Source of the DNA: Duganella phyllosphaerae
GTDB lineage: Bacteria; Pseudomonadota; Gammaproteobacteria; Burkholderiales; Burkholderiaceae_D
Direction of reading: 5' to 3'
Length of the DNA stretch: 64,000 bases
NCBI RefSeq assembly: GCF_001758785.1
Contig: NZ_LROM01000082.1
Location: 111,918 to 175,917 of the forward strand
Shown: one piece after another, positions 25,760 to 34,611 of the stretch
How the letters are laid out: each line of letters begins with the position of its first letter
How positions within the stretch are numbered: the stretch's first letter is position 1
The notes under the pieces: generated by a model
Databases searched by the model: none
The model's input: only the letters and a program-made list of their open reading frames with translations
Told to the model about the DNA's origin: nothing
Made by a program: the position numbers and the translations under genes

Positions 25760-27331
25760 TTAGATGACAGGTGTTGCCGGTGTCACCGGTGTCACCGGTG
25801 TCACGCAGGGCATGCGCAGGGTAAAGCAGGCGCCCTGCCCCAGTACGCTGGCCACCGTGACGGTGCCGCCGAACTGCTTGGCCATCAGGTTGAACACGAT
25901 ATTCAGGCCCAGGCCGGTACCACCCTGGCCGCGCCGAGTGGTGACGAACGGATCGAATACCTTGTCGATCATGTCCGGCGCAATGCCCTTGCCGTTGTCG
26001 CTCACCTGCATCTCGAGCCAGTCGCCCTGGCGCGCCACGCCGATCATGATGCGCCCCTCCTCTTCCGGTTCGAACGCATGGTCCACGCAATTGAGCGTGA
26101 GATTGGTGAGCACCTGGGCCAGCGCGCCCGGGTAACTGTCGAGCACCAGGTCGGGCGGGCAGGCGATGCTGACCGTGATCCGGGTCTTCTTGAGCTTGGG
26201 CTGCAGGCTCGACACCACCTCGTTGATATAGCCGCGCAGCTCGAACCGGCGCCGCGCCTCGCTCACCTGGTCCACCGCGATCTGCTTGAAGCTGTGGATC
26301 AGGTGCGCCGCGCGGTAGGCGTTGTTCATGATCAGGCGCGTGCTTTCGGCAGCCGTCTCCAGGTAGCGGGTGATGTCCGACTTCTTGATATTGCCTTCGG
26401 CCACCGCTGCGTGGACCTTCTCGGTCGCCTCCATCAGCACCGAGGCGCTGGTGAGGGCGATGCCGACCGGGGTGTTGATTTCATGGGCCACGCCGGCCAC
26501 CAGGCCGCCCAGCGAGGCCAGCCGCTCGGCTTGCAGCAGCGATTCCTGCGCCAGCCGCAGCTCGTCGAGGGCACGGGTAGTGGCCAGCGCGGCCTGGCGC
26601 GCCTCGTCCTCGGCCTCGCGGATGCGCTGGATATTCGATTTGACCTTGCGCTGGATGGCATTGAAACCACGAATGACTTCGCCCAGTTCGTCGTGGCGGT
26701 TGTCGGGCAACTCTTCCACTTCGTCGCTGTCGCGGGTGGCCAGGTCCACCAGGCCGTCGCGCAGGCGCTTGAGCGGATCGAAAACGATGCGCAGCGACAG
26801 GGCCAGCGCCGCCACCAGGATCAGGTCCAGCAGCAGCACCTCGATCACCTTGCGCCGCACCTCGGCCGCCAGCGTGGCCTCGATCTGGGCGCGGCTGAAA
26901 TTGACCACCACCCGGCCCACGATCACCGGCTTGAGGGCAGCGCCGGCACCGCCGGAATCACGGTAGGCCAGGTCGGCCACCACCGGGGTGCCGCCGACGG
27001 CGGCGTCGGTTTCGATCGGTACCAGGGCGCCGTCCTCGCGCCGCAACCGGCCGGAGAACAGCCCGACCGAGGTGTCGTACACGCGGATCGAAACTAGTTC
27101 GGGGGGCATCATTTCGGCGGCCACGATGTTGTCGACCTTGGCCTTGTCCAGGTCCCACAGCGCCGAAGGCAAGCTCGTTTGCAGCCGCGCCAGCACGCCC
27201 TGGCGCAGCCGCTGGCTGCCCGCCTCGAGTTCCTGCGACAGGCTGTGCTGGGCATAGGTGCCGGAAATACCGAGCACGAGGGTGACGATCACCACGAACA
27301 GCAGCGTCAGGCGGCCTTGAATGCCAAACAT
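25760..27331 (-). CDS. Membrane sensor histidine kinase
   Basis: A 523-residue kinase with TM1 at about 6-28, a periplasmic sensory region to about 165, TM2 at about 166-188, a HAMP-like linker (LSLRIVFDPLKRLRDGL), then a coiled coil, H-box LASLGGLVAGVAHEINTPVG with the phospho-His near residue 283, and a HATPase domain (LTNLTLNCVDHAF, VSDNGKGI, RRGQGGTGLGLNIV). No receiver domain or neighbouring response regulator is visible. The last residues CVTPVTPVTPATPVI come from a 9-bp tandem repeat. GGGAGG precedes the ATG. It is divergent from the HDOD pair. Confidence 0.93.
   Translation of the reverse strand: MFGIQGRLTLLFVVIVTLVLGISGTYAQHSLSQELEAGSQRLRQGVLARLQTSLPSALWDLDKAKVDNIVAAEMMPPELVSIRVYDTSVGLFSGRLRREDGALVPIETDAAVGGTPVVADLAYRDSGGAGAALKPVIVGRVVVNFSRAQIEATLAAEVRRKVIEVLLLDLILVAALALSLRIVFDPLKRLRDGLVDLATRDSDEVEELPDNRHDELGEVIRGFNAIQRKVKSNIQRIREAEDEARQAALATTRALDELRLAQESLLQAERLASLGGLVAGVAHEINTPVGIALTSASVLMEATEKVHAAVAEGNIKKSDITRYLETAAESTRLIMNNAYRAAHLIHSFKQIAVDQVSEARRRFELRGYINEVVSSLQPKLKKTRITVSIACPPDLVLDSYPGALAQVLTNLTLNCVDHAFEPEEEGRIMIGVARQGDWLEMQVSDNGKGIAPDMIDKVFDPFVTTRRGQGGTGLGLNIVFNLMAKQFGGTVTVASVLGQGACFTLRMPCVTPVTPVTPATPVI
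25771..25804. repeat. 9-bp tandem repeat in the kinase C-terminus
   Basis: About 3.8 copies of GTGTCACCG (the first is GTGTTGCCG) encode the Val-Thr-Pro repeats at the end of the kinase, past the HATPase fold. Such a repeat can change copy number by slippage without affecting frame; 9 bp keeps the frame intact. Confidence 0.8.
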
Positions 27332-27493
27332 CGAACTTTACCTCCCTCACGCTGAATTTGACCGCAACTGGTGAATGTAAGGTAAGCAATGCATCTTGGC
27401 AAGCAACGATCGGACAACACCGCGCGGCGCAAGCAGACTTGGAACGTTCTCAATGGTAATATCGATCCAAACAGGGAACCTCGGGAGACTGCA

Positions 27494-27838
27494 ATGACAG
27501 GCACTTATCATCAACTGGCGCTGGCCGAGGTACGACCGGGCATGGTCCTGTCGGACGTGCTGCTCGACGTGCAGGGCCAGGTCCTGCTGCCGCAAGGCGC
27601 GGTGCTGACCGAAGCGATGCTGGCGCTGATGCCGCGCCACGGCATCGAAATGCTGCCGGTGGAAACCGGGGCGGTCTCGCCCGAAGAAGAGCAAGCCACG
27701 CGCCAGCACCACGAGGCGCGCATCGCCCACCTGTTCCGCAAGACCGACCCGGACGCCGGCGCCGACTGGGCCACCAGCCTGCTGCAACGCTTCGTGCGCG
27801 ACTTCCGCATCGGCCGCCCGGAGCACCACCATGAGTAA
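27494..27838 (+). CDS. Uncharacterised 114-residue protein preceding HDOD gene
   Basis: A short soluble protein starting MTGTYHQLALAEVRPGMVLSDVL. The segment PGMVLSDVLLDVQGQVLLPQGAVLTEAM resembles the small beta domain that often precedes HD-GYP or HDOD output domains. The second half is charged and helical (EEQATRQHHEARIAHLF). GGGAG stands 6 bp before the ATG; the longer frame start at 27389 is not supported. It overlaps the HDOD gene by eight bases, so the two are surely co-expressed. The function is unknown; a sensory accessory role is inferred. Confidence 0.7.
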   Translation: MTGTYHQLALAEVRPGMVLSDVLLDVQGQVLLPQGAVLTEAMLALMPRHGIEMLPVETGAVSPEEEQATRQHHEARIAHLFRKTDPDAGADWATSLLQRFVRDFRIGRPEHHHE

Positions 27839-28676
27839 TACTGTCAGCTACGACGACGTGGTGCGCAACCTCGACGACCTGCCCTCGCTGCCGGCGGTGG
27901 TAATGGAGCTGCTCAACAGCATCGACCAGGACGACGTCGATATCTCGGTGCTGGCCAAAAAGGTGTCGCACGACCAGGCGCTGACCGCCAAGACGCTGCG
28001 CCTGGCCAATTCCTCGACCTACGGCTTGCAAGTGAAAGTGACCACCATCCAGCAAGCGATTACTTACCTGGGTTTCCAGACCACCCGCAACCTGATCACG
28101 GCCGCCGCCGTCACCGGCTATTTCGCCCAGGGCCACTGCCCGGGCTTCGACGACAAGGCGTTCTGGCGCCACTCGATCGCCACCGCCGCCTGCGCCAAGG
28201 TGCTGGCGCGCCACATGCGCTTCAACCAGGACTACGCATTTACGGCCGGGCTGCTGCACGATATCGGCCGGCTGGTGCTGGTGTCGTGCTTCCCCAACCA
28301 GTATTCGACCGCGATCGCCTGGCGCGACGAGCACGACTGCTATCTGCTGGCGGCGGAGCGGCACGTGCTGGGCGTCGATCACGTGCAGGCCGGCGTGGCG
28401 CTGGCCGAACACTGGAATTTTTCCGCCACCATGCGCCAGGCCATCGCTTATCACCACGACCCGGAAGTGCCGGGTGCGGGCTTTTTGGCGGCCATCATCC
28501 ACGTGGCGGACGCGATGGTGCACGCGCTCGACCTGGCGCAGGTGCAGGACGACCTGGTGCCGCAGGTGTCGAACGTGGCGTGGACAGCGTTGGGGTTGGA
28601 CGAGGAAATTTATTTGCAGATATTCCGTGAGACGGAATTGCAGTACGACGAGATTTCGATGGTGTTGCTCAGCTAA
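27831..28676 (+). CDS. HDOD domain protein (intact HD motif)
   Basis: A 281-residue protein with an HDOD domain over most of its length: LPSLPAVVMELLNSI at the start, the helical block AKKVSHDQALTAKTLRLANSSTYG near 45-65, and an HD motif GLLHDIGRLVLVS near residue 145. HDOD proteins generally lack phosphodiesterase activity and act as protein-interaction outputs in c-di-GMP or two-component networks. It is divergent (with its short partner) from a sensor kinase, which suggests a shared pathway; this is inference. Confidence 0.9.
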   Translation: MSNTVSYDDVVRNLDDLPSLPAVVMELLNSIDQDDVDISVLAKKVSHDQALTAKTLRLANSSTYGLQVKVTTIQQAITYLGFQTTRNLITAAAVTGYFAQGHCPGFDDKAFWRHSIATAACAKVLARHMRFNQDYAFTAGLLHDIGRLVLVSCFPNQYSTAIAWRDEHDCYLLAAERHVLGVDHVQAGVALAEHWNFSATMRQAIAYHHDPEVPGAGFLAAIIHVADAMVHALDLAQVQDDLVPQVSNVAWTALGLDEEIYLQIFRETELQYDEISMVLLS

Positions 28677-28717
28677 TCAGCTGATCGGCCGACCTGGCAG
28701 CCTCGGCTCCCTGCCAT

Positions 28718-28734
28718 GCCGGTCAAAGACCGGC
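28718..28734. other. Hairpin between convergent HDOD and HTH genes
   Basis: GCCGGTC-AAA-GACCGGC forms a perfect 7-bp stem with a triloop, in a short convergent gap that also contains the palindrome ATCAGCTGAT at 28676-28685 and a weaker GGCAG/CTGCC stem. No U-tract follows on either strand, so a role as a bidirectional transcription end is possible but not shown. Confidence 0.45.
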
Positions 28735-28760
28735 GCGACAGGTGCGGAGCGCGGGGCGCA

Positions 28761-29099
28761 TTAGTGATGTGCTACGTTTCCGGCCGAGGCCTTGTCGTTG
28801 TTGTTGCGGTCTTCAGGCTTCGGACGGCCCTGGGCGTCGGACAGGCGGTACTTGGTGCGGCGGTCGCCCATCAGGTCGCGCAGGTCGCGGATGCTCATGC
28901 CGGTCACTTCGTGCATGCGGATCAGCAGCGAGGCGCCTACCGGCAGGCGGTGGTGGCGGATCTTGCTGATGACCGGCGGCGCCACTTCCAGCAAGCGCGA
29001 GAGCGCAGCGTCGTTTTTCAGTTGCATCTTGCCCAGCAAAATGTCGAGCAGGTGGTTCGGGTTGTAGCTTTCCTGCGATGCGAGTGCGTGGTGTGCCAT
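28761..29099 (-). CDS. Small helix-turn-helix protein (phage CI/XRE-like)
   Basis: A 112-residue protein with one predicted helical DNA-binding domain at about residues 14-80: LLDILLGKMQLKNDAALSRLLEVAPPVISKIRHHRLPVGASLL is spaced like an XRE/CI helix-turn-helix, with the recognition helix at APPVISKIRHH. The tail is charged and disordered (GRPKPEDRNNNDK). A regulatory role is inferred from the fold only. Palindromes just upstream (AAAACT-TAG-AGTTTT at 29151-29165) could be its own operator. Confidence 0.75.
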   Translation of the reverse strand: MAHHALASQESYNPNHLLDILLGKMQLKNDAALSRLLEVAPPVISKIRHHRLPVGASLLIRMHEVTGMSIRDLRDLMGDRRTKYRLSDAQGRPKPEDRNNNDKASAGNVAHH

Positions 29100-29430
29100 G
29101 ATGTGTCCTCGTTGGTTGGGTGAACAGATATTGCTGGTCCGAACTTAAGGAAAACTTAGAGTTTTCAATAATTAACAAATGGACTTTTCCGGACCTTTGT
29201 CACGAATTGCATTTAAAGCAATATTATTCTATGCGCAAAAGCCGGGTTGTCCGATAGGCCGCCCGTATCAAGATTGTGCGGCATCAATCGCCATGTAGAA
29301 AACATGGCAACCATGCCATTCCAACACAGCGAGCGGCAGCGCGGCGCACGCAAGGGCGGCGGTCGGTCGTTTTACGCTAAACTAGCGGCTGCGCGCACCG
29401 GCGCCCCATCCTCCATAAAGCCCAACGCCA
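29100..29430. promoter_or_regulatory. 331-bp divergent region between HTH gene and ybeZ
   Basis: The left half is AT-rich and contains AAAACTTAGAGTTTT (29151-29165), flanked by GGTCCG (29137-29142) and CGGACC (29190-29195) as an outer dyad; these are candidate operator sites for the HTH gene. Further right, GCCATG-TAGAAAA-CATGGC (29290-29308) is a short hairpin. A promoter for the ybeZ operon is expected near TTTACGCTAAACTAGC (about 29372-29387), but no standard -35/-10 pair was recognised. Confidence 0.45.
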
Positions 29431-30504
29431 TTGAAAACCAAGACCCCAGTCCAGCCGCACTACTTCGTCCCGGAGCCGCTCGATAACACGCGCCTGGCCC
29501 ACCTGTGCGGCCCTCTCGATGAAAACCTGCGCCAGATCTCGGCGGCGCTGGACGTCACCATTTTCCGCCGTGGCGAGAAATTCATCGTCAGCGGCTACAA
29601 TGCCGAACGGGCGGTGCAAATCCTCGAAAAGTTCTACGCCATCGCCAACAAGGTGGTGCCGATCGAGGAAGTACAACTGGCGCTGGTCGAGCAACGCGCC
29701 GGCCTCAACGCCGCTGCGGCAGCTGCCTCCACCCCGGATGCAGCGGCGCCGGTCAAGGAAGCCGCGCGCGCCGCTGCTGCCGCGCCGTTCGTCGAGCCCG
29801 ACATCAACAGCCCGGTATTAAAAACCCGCCGCGCCGATCTGCGCGGACGCACGCCGCACCAGATCCGCTACCTGCGCAACATCCTCGAGCACGACATCAG
29901 CTTCGGCGTCGGTCCGGCCGGCACCGGCAAGACTTACCTGGCCGTGGCGTGCGCGGTCGACGCGCTCGAGCGCGACGCCGTCAAGCGCATCATCTTGACG
30001 CGTCCGGCCGTGGAAGCGGGCGAACGGCTGGGCTTTTTGCCCGGCGACCTGACCCAAAAAGTCGACCCGTACCTGCGCCCGCTGTACGACGCGCTGTACG
30101 ACCTGCTCGGCTTCGACCGTACCCAGAAGATGTTCGAAAAGCAGGTGATCGAGATCGCCCCGCTGGCCTATATGCGCGGGCGTACCCTGAACCACGCGTT
30201 CGTGATCCTCGACGAGGCGCAGAACACCACGGTCGAGCAAATGAAGATGTTCCTCACCCGCATCGGCTTCGGCAGCAAGGCCGTGGTCACCGGCGACGTC
30301 ACGCAGGTGGACCTGCACAAGAGTCAGAAAAGCGGCCTGGTCGATGCAGTCCAGGTGCTCAAGGACGTGCGCGGCGTGGCCTTCAGCCATTTCACCAGCG
30401 AAGACGTGGTGCGCCACCCGCTGGTGGGCCGCATCGTCGATGCCTACGAAACCGCGCAAAACCACGAGGCGGAAATCGCCCCCTGCTCAAAACCACCGCC
30501 CTGA
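29431..30504 (+). CDS. ybeZ: PhoH-like ATPase (YbeZ)
   Basis: A 357-residue cytoplasmic ATPase of the PhoH family. An N-terminal KH-like part lies at residues 1-85, a low-complexity linker (AAAAAASTPDAAAPVKEAARAA) near 95-120, then the P-loop GPAGTGKTYLA near 160 and Walker B FVILDEAQN near 257. With YbeY it is involved in 16S rRNA maturation and quality control. The start is TTG (no ATG at this position, family N-terminus MKTKTPVQPHYFVPEPLDN begins here), with a poor ribosome binding site. It heads ybeZ-ybeY-corC-lnt, the order conserved in proteobacteria. Confidence 0.93.
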   Translation: MKTKTPVQPHYFVPEPLDNTRLAHLCGPLDENLRQISAALDVTIFRRGEKFIVSGYNAERAVQILEKFYAIANKVVPIEEVQLALVEQRAGLNAAAAAASTPDAAAPVKEAARAAAAAPFVEPDINSPVLKTRRADLRGRTPHQIRYLRNILEHDISFGVGPAGTGKTYLAVACAVDALERDAVKRIILTRPAVEAGERLGFLPGDLTQKVDPYLRPLYDALYDLLGFDRTQKMFEKQVIEIAPLAYMRGRTLNHAFVILDEAQNTTVEQMKMFLTRIGFGSKAVVTGDVTQVDLHKSQKSGLVDAVQVLKDVRGVAFSHFTSEDVVRHPLVGRIVDAYETAQNHEAEIAPCSKPPP

Positions 30505-30507
30505 AAA

Positions 30508-31008
30508 ATGTCCGAAAAAAATAGTCCACCGTTCAGTCTGACCTTGTCGGTGCAATACCCCGACCCGCGCCTGAAAGCCCTGGTCACCCGTGCCAAGCTC
30601 AAGCGCTGGATCGGCGCCGCGCTGTTCGCGCCGGCCGAACTGACCATCCGCTTTGTCGATGTCGACGAAGGCCGCACCCTCAATCGCGACTACCGCGGCA
30701 AGGACTACGCCACCAACGTGCTCACCTTCGCCTACAACGAAGGGGAAGAATTGCCGGACGACGCGCCGACGCAGGCCGACATCATCCTGTGCACCGATGT
30801 GCTGGAAAAAGAGGCGGCCGAGCAGAACAAGACGGTGGAAGAACACACGGCGCACCTGATCGTGCACGGCGTGCTGCACGCCCAGGGCTACGACCACGAG
30901 GACGACGAGGAAGCGACCGAGATGGAAACGCTGGAGACTGAGTTGCTGGGAACGCTCGGTTTTGCCGACCCGTACGCCCAGGAAAAGACGGAACTTCCGC
31001 GAACATGA
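30508..31008 (+). CDS. ybeY: Endoribonuclease YbeY (rRNA maturation)
   Basis: A 166-residue metal-dependent endoribonuclease of the UPF0054 family, required for correct 16S rRNA 3' end processing and ribosome quality control. The metal-binding H3 motif is intact: [21 protein letters not shown] near residues 117-137. It begins 3 bp after the ybeZ stop. The C-terminal helix is Glu-rich. Located second in the ybeZYX-lnt operon, which supports the assignment. Confidence 0.96.
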   Translation: MSEKNSPPFSLTLSVQYPDPRLKALVTRAKLKRWIGAALFAPAELTIRFVDVDEGRTLNRDYRGKDYATNVLTFAYNEGEELPDDAPTQADIILCTDVLEKEAAEQNKTVEEHTAHLIVHGVLHAQGYDHEDDEEATEMETLETELLGTLGFADPYAQEKTELPRT

Positions 31009-31087
31009 CTGGTTTTTTGACAAAAACCGCTGAACCACACCATTTGGTGTATCCTATACCCCTTCAAAACAATGGCTCACGCCTACT
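31009..31087. other. ybeY-corC spacer with two inverted repeats
   Basis: GGTTTTT-TGAC-AAAAACC (31011-31028) and ACACCA-TT-TGGTGT (31037-31050) are adjacent perfect stems in the 79-bp gap before corC. A partial terminator or regulated internal promoter is possible; TTGACA at 31017-31022 lacks a properly spaced -10. Nothing more can be supported. Confidence 0.4.
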
Positions 31088-31972
31088 ATGCAAGAGCACT
31101 CTAGTGGCGTCAAAACTGACGCCAAACCCCATCGGTCGCTGTTCGAACGCCTGACCGCATTTATCTCCCCCGAGCCCGAGAACCGCGCGGAACTGCTCGA
31201 GGTTCTCCATGACGCTCACGAACGCAACCTGATCGACGCCGACGCCCTGTCGATGATCGAAGGCGTGTTCCAGGTTTCCGACCTGTCGGCGCGCGACATC
31301 ATGGTGCCGCGCTCGCAAATGGATGTGATCGACATTTCCCGCCCGATCGAGGAATGGATGCCGATCGTGCTGGAAACGGCTCACTCGCGCTTCCCCGCCA
31401 TCGAAGGCGAGCGCGACAAGGTAATCGGCATCCTGCTGGCGAAAGACCTGCTGCGCTACTACGCCGAAGAATCGTTCGACGTGCGCGCCATGCTGCGCCC
31501 GGCCGTGTTCATCCCCGAATCGAAACGCCTCAACGTGCTGCTGCGCGACTTCCGCGCCACCCACAACCACATGGCGATCGTGGTCGATGAATACAGCGGC
31601 GTGTCCGGCCTGATCACCATCGAAGACGTGCTCGAGCAGATCGTCGGCGACATCGAAGACGAATACGACTTCGACGAAGAAGAAGACAACATCCTGTCGA
31701 TCAAGGAAGGGCCGCGCGGTCCGCGCTGGCGCGTCAAGGCGCTGACCGAAATCGAGCAATTCAACGAAGAGCTCGATACCGAACTGCCAGACGACGACGT
31801 CGACACCATCGGCGGCCTGGTCGCCAAGCACCTGTCGCGCATGCCGCACAAGGGCGACGTGTTCAATTACCAGGGCTTGCGCTTCGAAGTGCTGCGTGCC
31901 GACGCGCGCCAGATCCACGTGCTGCTGGTGGAAAAACTGCCAGCGGCACCAAGCGGCGGCGACGACCTGTAA
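31088..31972 (+). CDS. corC: CorC/YbeX, CBS domain magnesium/cobalt efflux protein
   Basis: A 294-residue soluble protein: a tandem CBS domain (about residues 65-200; VSDLSARDIMVPRSQMDVID, MAIVVDEYSGVSGLITIEDVLEQIVGDI) and a CorC_HlyC domain at 215-290. It corresponds to E. coli YbeX/CorC, peripheral to membranes and connected to Mg/Co efflux or ribosome function. Its TAA and the lnt ATG share one base (TAATG). A membrane-anchored relative with a CNNM domain is encoded at 5410. Confidence 0.94.
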   Translation: MQEHSSGVKTDAKPHRSLFERLTAFISPEPENRAELLEVLHDAHERNLIDADALSMIEGVFQVSDLSARDIMVPRSQMDVIDISRPIEEWMPIVLETAHSRFPAIEGERDKVIGILLAKDLLRYYAEESFDVRAMLRPAVFIPESKRLNVLLRDFRATHNHMAIVVDEYSGVSGLITIEDVLEQIVGDIEDEYDFDEEEDNILSIKEGPRGPRWRVKALTEIEQFNEELDTELPDDDVDTIGGLVAKHLSRMPHKGDVFNYQGLRFEVLRADARQIHVLLVEKLPAAPSGGDDL

Positions 31973-33564
31973 TGCGCTTTCGCCGCGCCGATCCCAACGC
32001 CCCACCCAAGCCACAGCGCAGCACCCAGGGCCGCATGTTGATGACGGCCGTGGCCGGCGCGCTGTGCGTGCTGGGCTTCGCGCCATTCGGCTGGTGGCCG
32101 CTGGAAATTCTTGGCCTGGCCACCCTGTTCTACCAGGTACTGCGCAGCAGCAGCGTCAAAGCTGCCGGCCTGATCGGCTGGGCGTTCGGCTTCGGCTGGA
32201 CTGCCGCCGGCATCCACTGGCTCTACGTTTCCATGCACGACCACGGCGGCATGCCGGCGCCGCTGGCGGTGCTGGCGGTGGCCTTGTTGGGCTGGGCCAT
32301 GGGCTTTTACGTGGCGCTGGCGATGGGCACGGCCGCCTGGCTGCGCAAACAATGGGCGCTGCCGCTGCCGGCTGCCAACCTGCTGCTGCTGCCTGCCCTG
32401 TGGTCGCTGTTCGAGTGGCTGCGCGGCTGGTTGTTTACCGGTTTTCCGTGGCTGTCGTCGGGCTACGCCCACAATCACAGCCCGCTGGCCGGCTTTGCAC
32501 CGATCATTGGCGTGTATGGCCTCGGCTGGCTGGCGGCGCTGATCGCCGGGGCCCTGCTGCTGGTCTTCCACCGCACCCGGCTGCGCGCCCTGGCGCTGGT
32601 CGTGGCGATCTCGGTGGCCGGCGTGGGCCTGAGCTTTATTGCATGGACCCACCCGGAAGGCCAGCCGATCTCGGTACGCCTGATCCAGGGCAATGTGCCG
32701 CAGGAAGAAAAATTCGACGGCTCGCGCGTCGCTGCCGTGATGCGCCAGTACCAGGACGCCATCACCGCCGCGCCGGCCGACCTGATCGCCACGCCGGAGA
32801 CGGCCATCGTCATGCTGCCGCAGCAGCTGCCGCCCGACTACCTGCCCGGCCTGGCGCAGTTCATGCACCAGACCAATAGCAACCTGATCCTCGGCATCCC
32901 GATGGCAGACAGCCGCACCGCGTATTTCAACAGCGTGCTCGGTATCAGCGCCAACCCGGGCGCGGCGCAAGTCGCCGGCGGCTACTACCGCTACGACAAG
33001 CACCACCTGGTGCCGTACGGCGAGTTCATCCCGTGGGGCTTCCGCTGGTTCGTCAACCTGATGTCGATCCCGCTCGGCGACCAGACCAGTGGCCCCGATA
33101 TCCAGCCGGCGTTCCCGATCAAGGACCAGCGCGTGCTGCCCAATATCTGCTACGAAGACTTGTTCGGCGAGGAAATCGCCGCGCAATTGAACACCCCGGC
33201 GCAGGGCCAGCAGCCGGCCACCATGCTGCTCAACGTCTCCAACCTGGCCTGGTTCGGCGACACCATCGCCATTCCGCAGCACTTGCAGATCTCGCAGATG
33301 CGCACGCTGGAAACGGGACGCCCGATGCTGCGGGCGACGAACACCGGCGCCACCGCCATCATCGATGGCCGCGGCGCCGTGCGCGAACAGCTGCCGGTCA
33401 ACACTACCGGCACCCTGGCCGCCAACGTCCAGGGCATGGCGGGCACCACGCCGTACATCGTGCTGGGCAATAAACTGTTCCTGGCGCTGGTGCTGTTATC
33501 AATAGGCGGTGCGTGGCTGTGGGCAAAACGGTCGCGGGCGGCGAAAAACGCTGCCACCTCCTGA
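31972..33564 (+). CDS. lnt: Apolipoprotein N-acyltransferase
   Basis: A 530-residue inner-membrane enzyme that adds the third acyl chain to lipoproteins. About six or more membrane helices occupy residues 20-225 and a nitrilase-like domain residues 235-500. The catalytic triad regions are visible: Glu in IATPETAIVM, Lys in DKHHLVPYGEFIPWG, and Cys in PNICYEDLFGEE. The last helix is at the C-terminus (LFLALVLLSIGGAWLWA). Final gene of the ybeZ operon; several lipoproteins in the window would be clients. Confidence 0.96.
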   Translation: MRFRRADPNAPPKPQRSTQGRMLMTAVAGALCVLGFAPFGWWPLEILGLATLFYQVLRSSSVKAAGLIGWAFGFGWTAAGIHWLYVSMHDHGGMPAPLAVLAVALLGWAMGFYVALAMGTAAWLRKQWALPLPAANLLLLPALWSLFEWLRGWLFTGFPWLSSGYAHNHSPLAGFAPIIGVYGLGWLAALIAGALLLVFHRTRLRALALVVAISVAGVGLSFIAWTHPEGQPISVRLIQGNVPQEEKFDGSRVAAVMRQYQDAITAAPADLIATPETAIVMLPQQLPPDYLPGLAQFMHQTNSNLILGIPMADSRTAYFNSVLGISANPGAAQVAGGYYRYDKHHLVPYGEFIPWGFRWFVNLMSIPLGDQTSGPDIQPAFPIKDQRVLPNICYEDLFGEEIAAQLNTPAQGQQPATMLLNVSNLAWFGDTIAIPQHLQISQMRTLETGRPMLRATNTGATAIIDGRGAVREQLPVNTTGTLAANVQGMAGTTPYIVLGNKLFLALVLLSIGGAWLWAKRSRAAKNAATS

Positions 33565-33663
33565 TAGATTAGCTCCAGCCCCCGTAAAACCCGCTAAAAT
33601 TGCTCCTTTAGTGAAACTGCAACCCGCGCGCCTGCCCTGCTGGCGCGCCCTGGACCACACACG

Positions 33664-34596
33664 ATGCTGACATTCCAACAAATTATCCTGACCTTGCAAA
33701 CCTACTGGGACCAGCAAGGTTGCGCCCTGCTCCAGCCGTACGACATGGAAGTCGGCGCCGGCACGTTCCACACCGGCACCTTCCTGCGCGCGATCGGTCC
33801 GGAGCCATGGCGCGCCGCCTACGTGCAGCCATCGCGCCGTCCAAAGGATGGCCGCTACGGCGAAAACCCGAACCGTGGCCAGCACTACTACCAGTACCAG
33901 GTGGTGATGAAGCCGGCGCCGGAAAACATTCTCGACCTGTACCTCGGTTCGCTGGCCGCACTGGGCCTCGATCTCAAGCAGAATGACGTGCGCTTCGTGG
34001 AAGACGACTGGGAGTCGCCAACCCTGGGCGCCTGGGGCCTCGGCTGGGAAGTGTGGTTGAACGGCATGGAAGTGACGCAGTTCACGTACTTCCAGCAAGT
34101 GGGCGGTCTCGACTGCAAACCGGTGCTGGGCGAAATCACCTACGGCGTCGAACGCCTGGCGATGTACTTGCAGGGCGTGGAAAATATGTACGACCTGGTG
34201 TGGACGACCTGGGAAGAGAACGGCGCGGCCGGCGAACCGGTGCAAAAGACGCTGAAATACGGCGACGTCTTCCACCAGAACGAAGTGGAACAATCGGCCT
34301 ACAACTTCGAGCACTCGAACACCGAGTTGCTGTTCGCGCAGTTCAACAACCACGAGTCGGAAGCCAAGCGCCTGATCGAAGCGCAGCTGACCCTGCCCGC
34401 CTACGAGCAGATCATGAAAGCCTCGCACAGCTTCAACCTGCTCGACGCGCGCGGCGCCATTTCCGTGACCGAACGCGCCGCCTACATTGGCCGCGTGCGT
34501 ACGCTGTCGCGCCTGGTCGCGCAAGCGTATTACGAATCGCGCGAACGCCTCGGTTTCCCGATGGCGCCTGCCGCCGCTGCCACTGTCGCCGAATAA
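33664..34596 (+). CDS. glyQ: Glycyl-tRNA synthetase alpha subunit
   Basis: A 310-residue class II catalytic subunit of the alpha2beta2 glycyl-tRNA synthetase. The family starts with [33 protein letters not shown] and continues [26 protein letters not shown], both clearly present. It forms glycyl-adenylate and charges tRNA-Gly together with GlyS. Directly precedes glyS. A TAAAAT hexamer around 33593 could be part of its promoter; no clear -35. Confidence 0.97.
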   Translation: MLTFQQIILTLQTYWDQQGCALLQPYDMEVGAGTFHTGTFLRAIGPEPWRAAYVQPSRRPKDGRYGENPNRGQHYYQYQVVMKPAPENILDLYLGSLAALGLDLKQNDVRFVEDDWESPTLGAWGLGWEVWLNGMEVTQFTYFQQVGGLDCKPVLGEITYGVERLAMYLQGVENMYDLVWTTWEENGAAGEPVQKTLKYGDVFHQNEVEQSAYNFEHSNTELLFAQFNNHESEAKRLIEAQLTLPAYEQIMKASHSFNLLDARGAISVTERAAYIGRVRTLSRLVAQAYYESRERLGFPMAPAAAATVAE

Positions 34597-34611
34597 TCAG
34601 AATTGAATAAC

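Noticed and set aside
31017..31022. TTGACA as a -35 element for corC
   Set aside because: No -10 hexamer lies 16-18 bp downstream; TATCCT and TATACC are 27 bp or more away.
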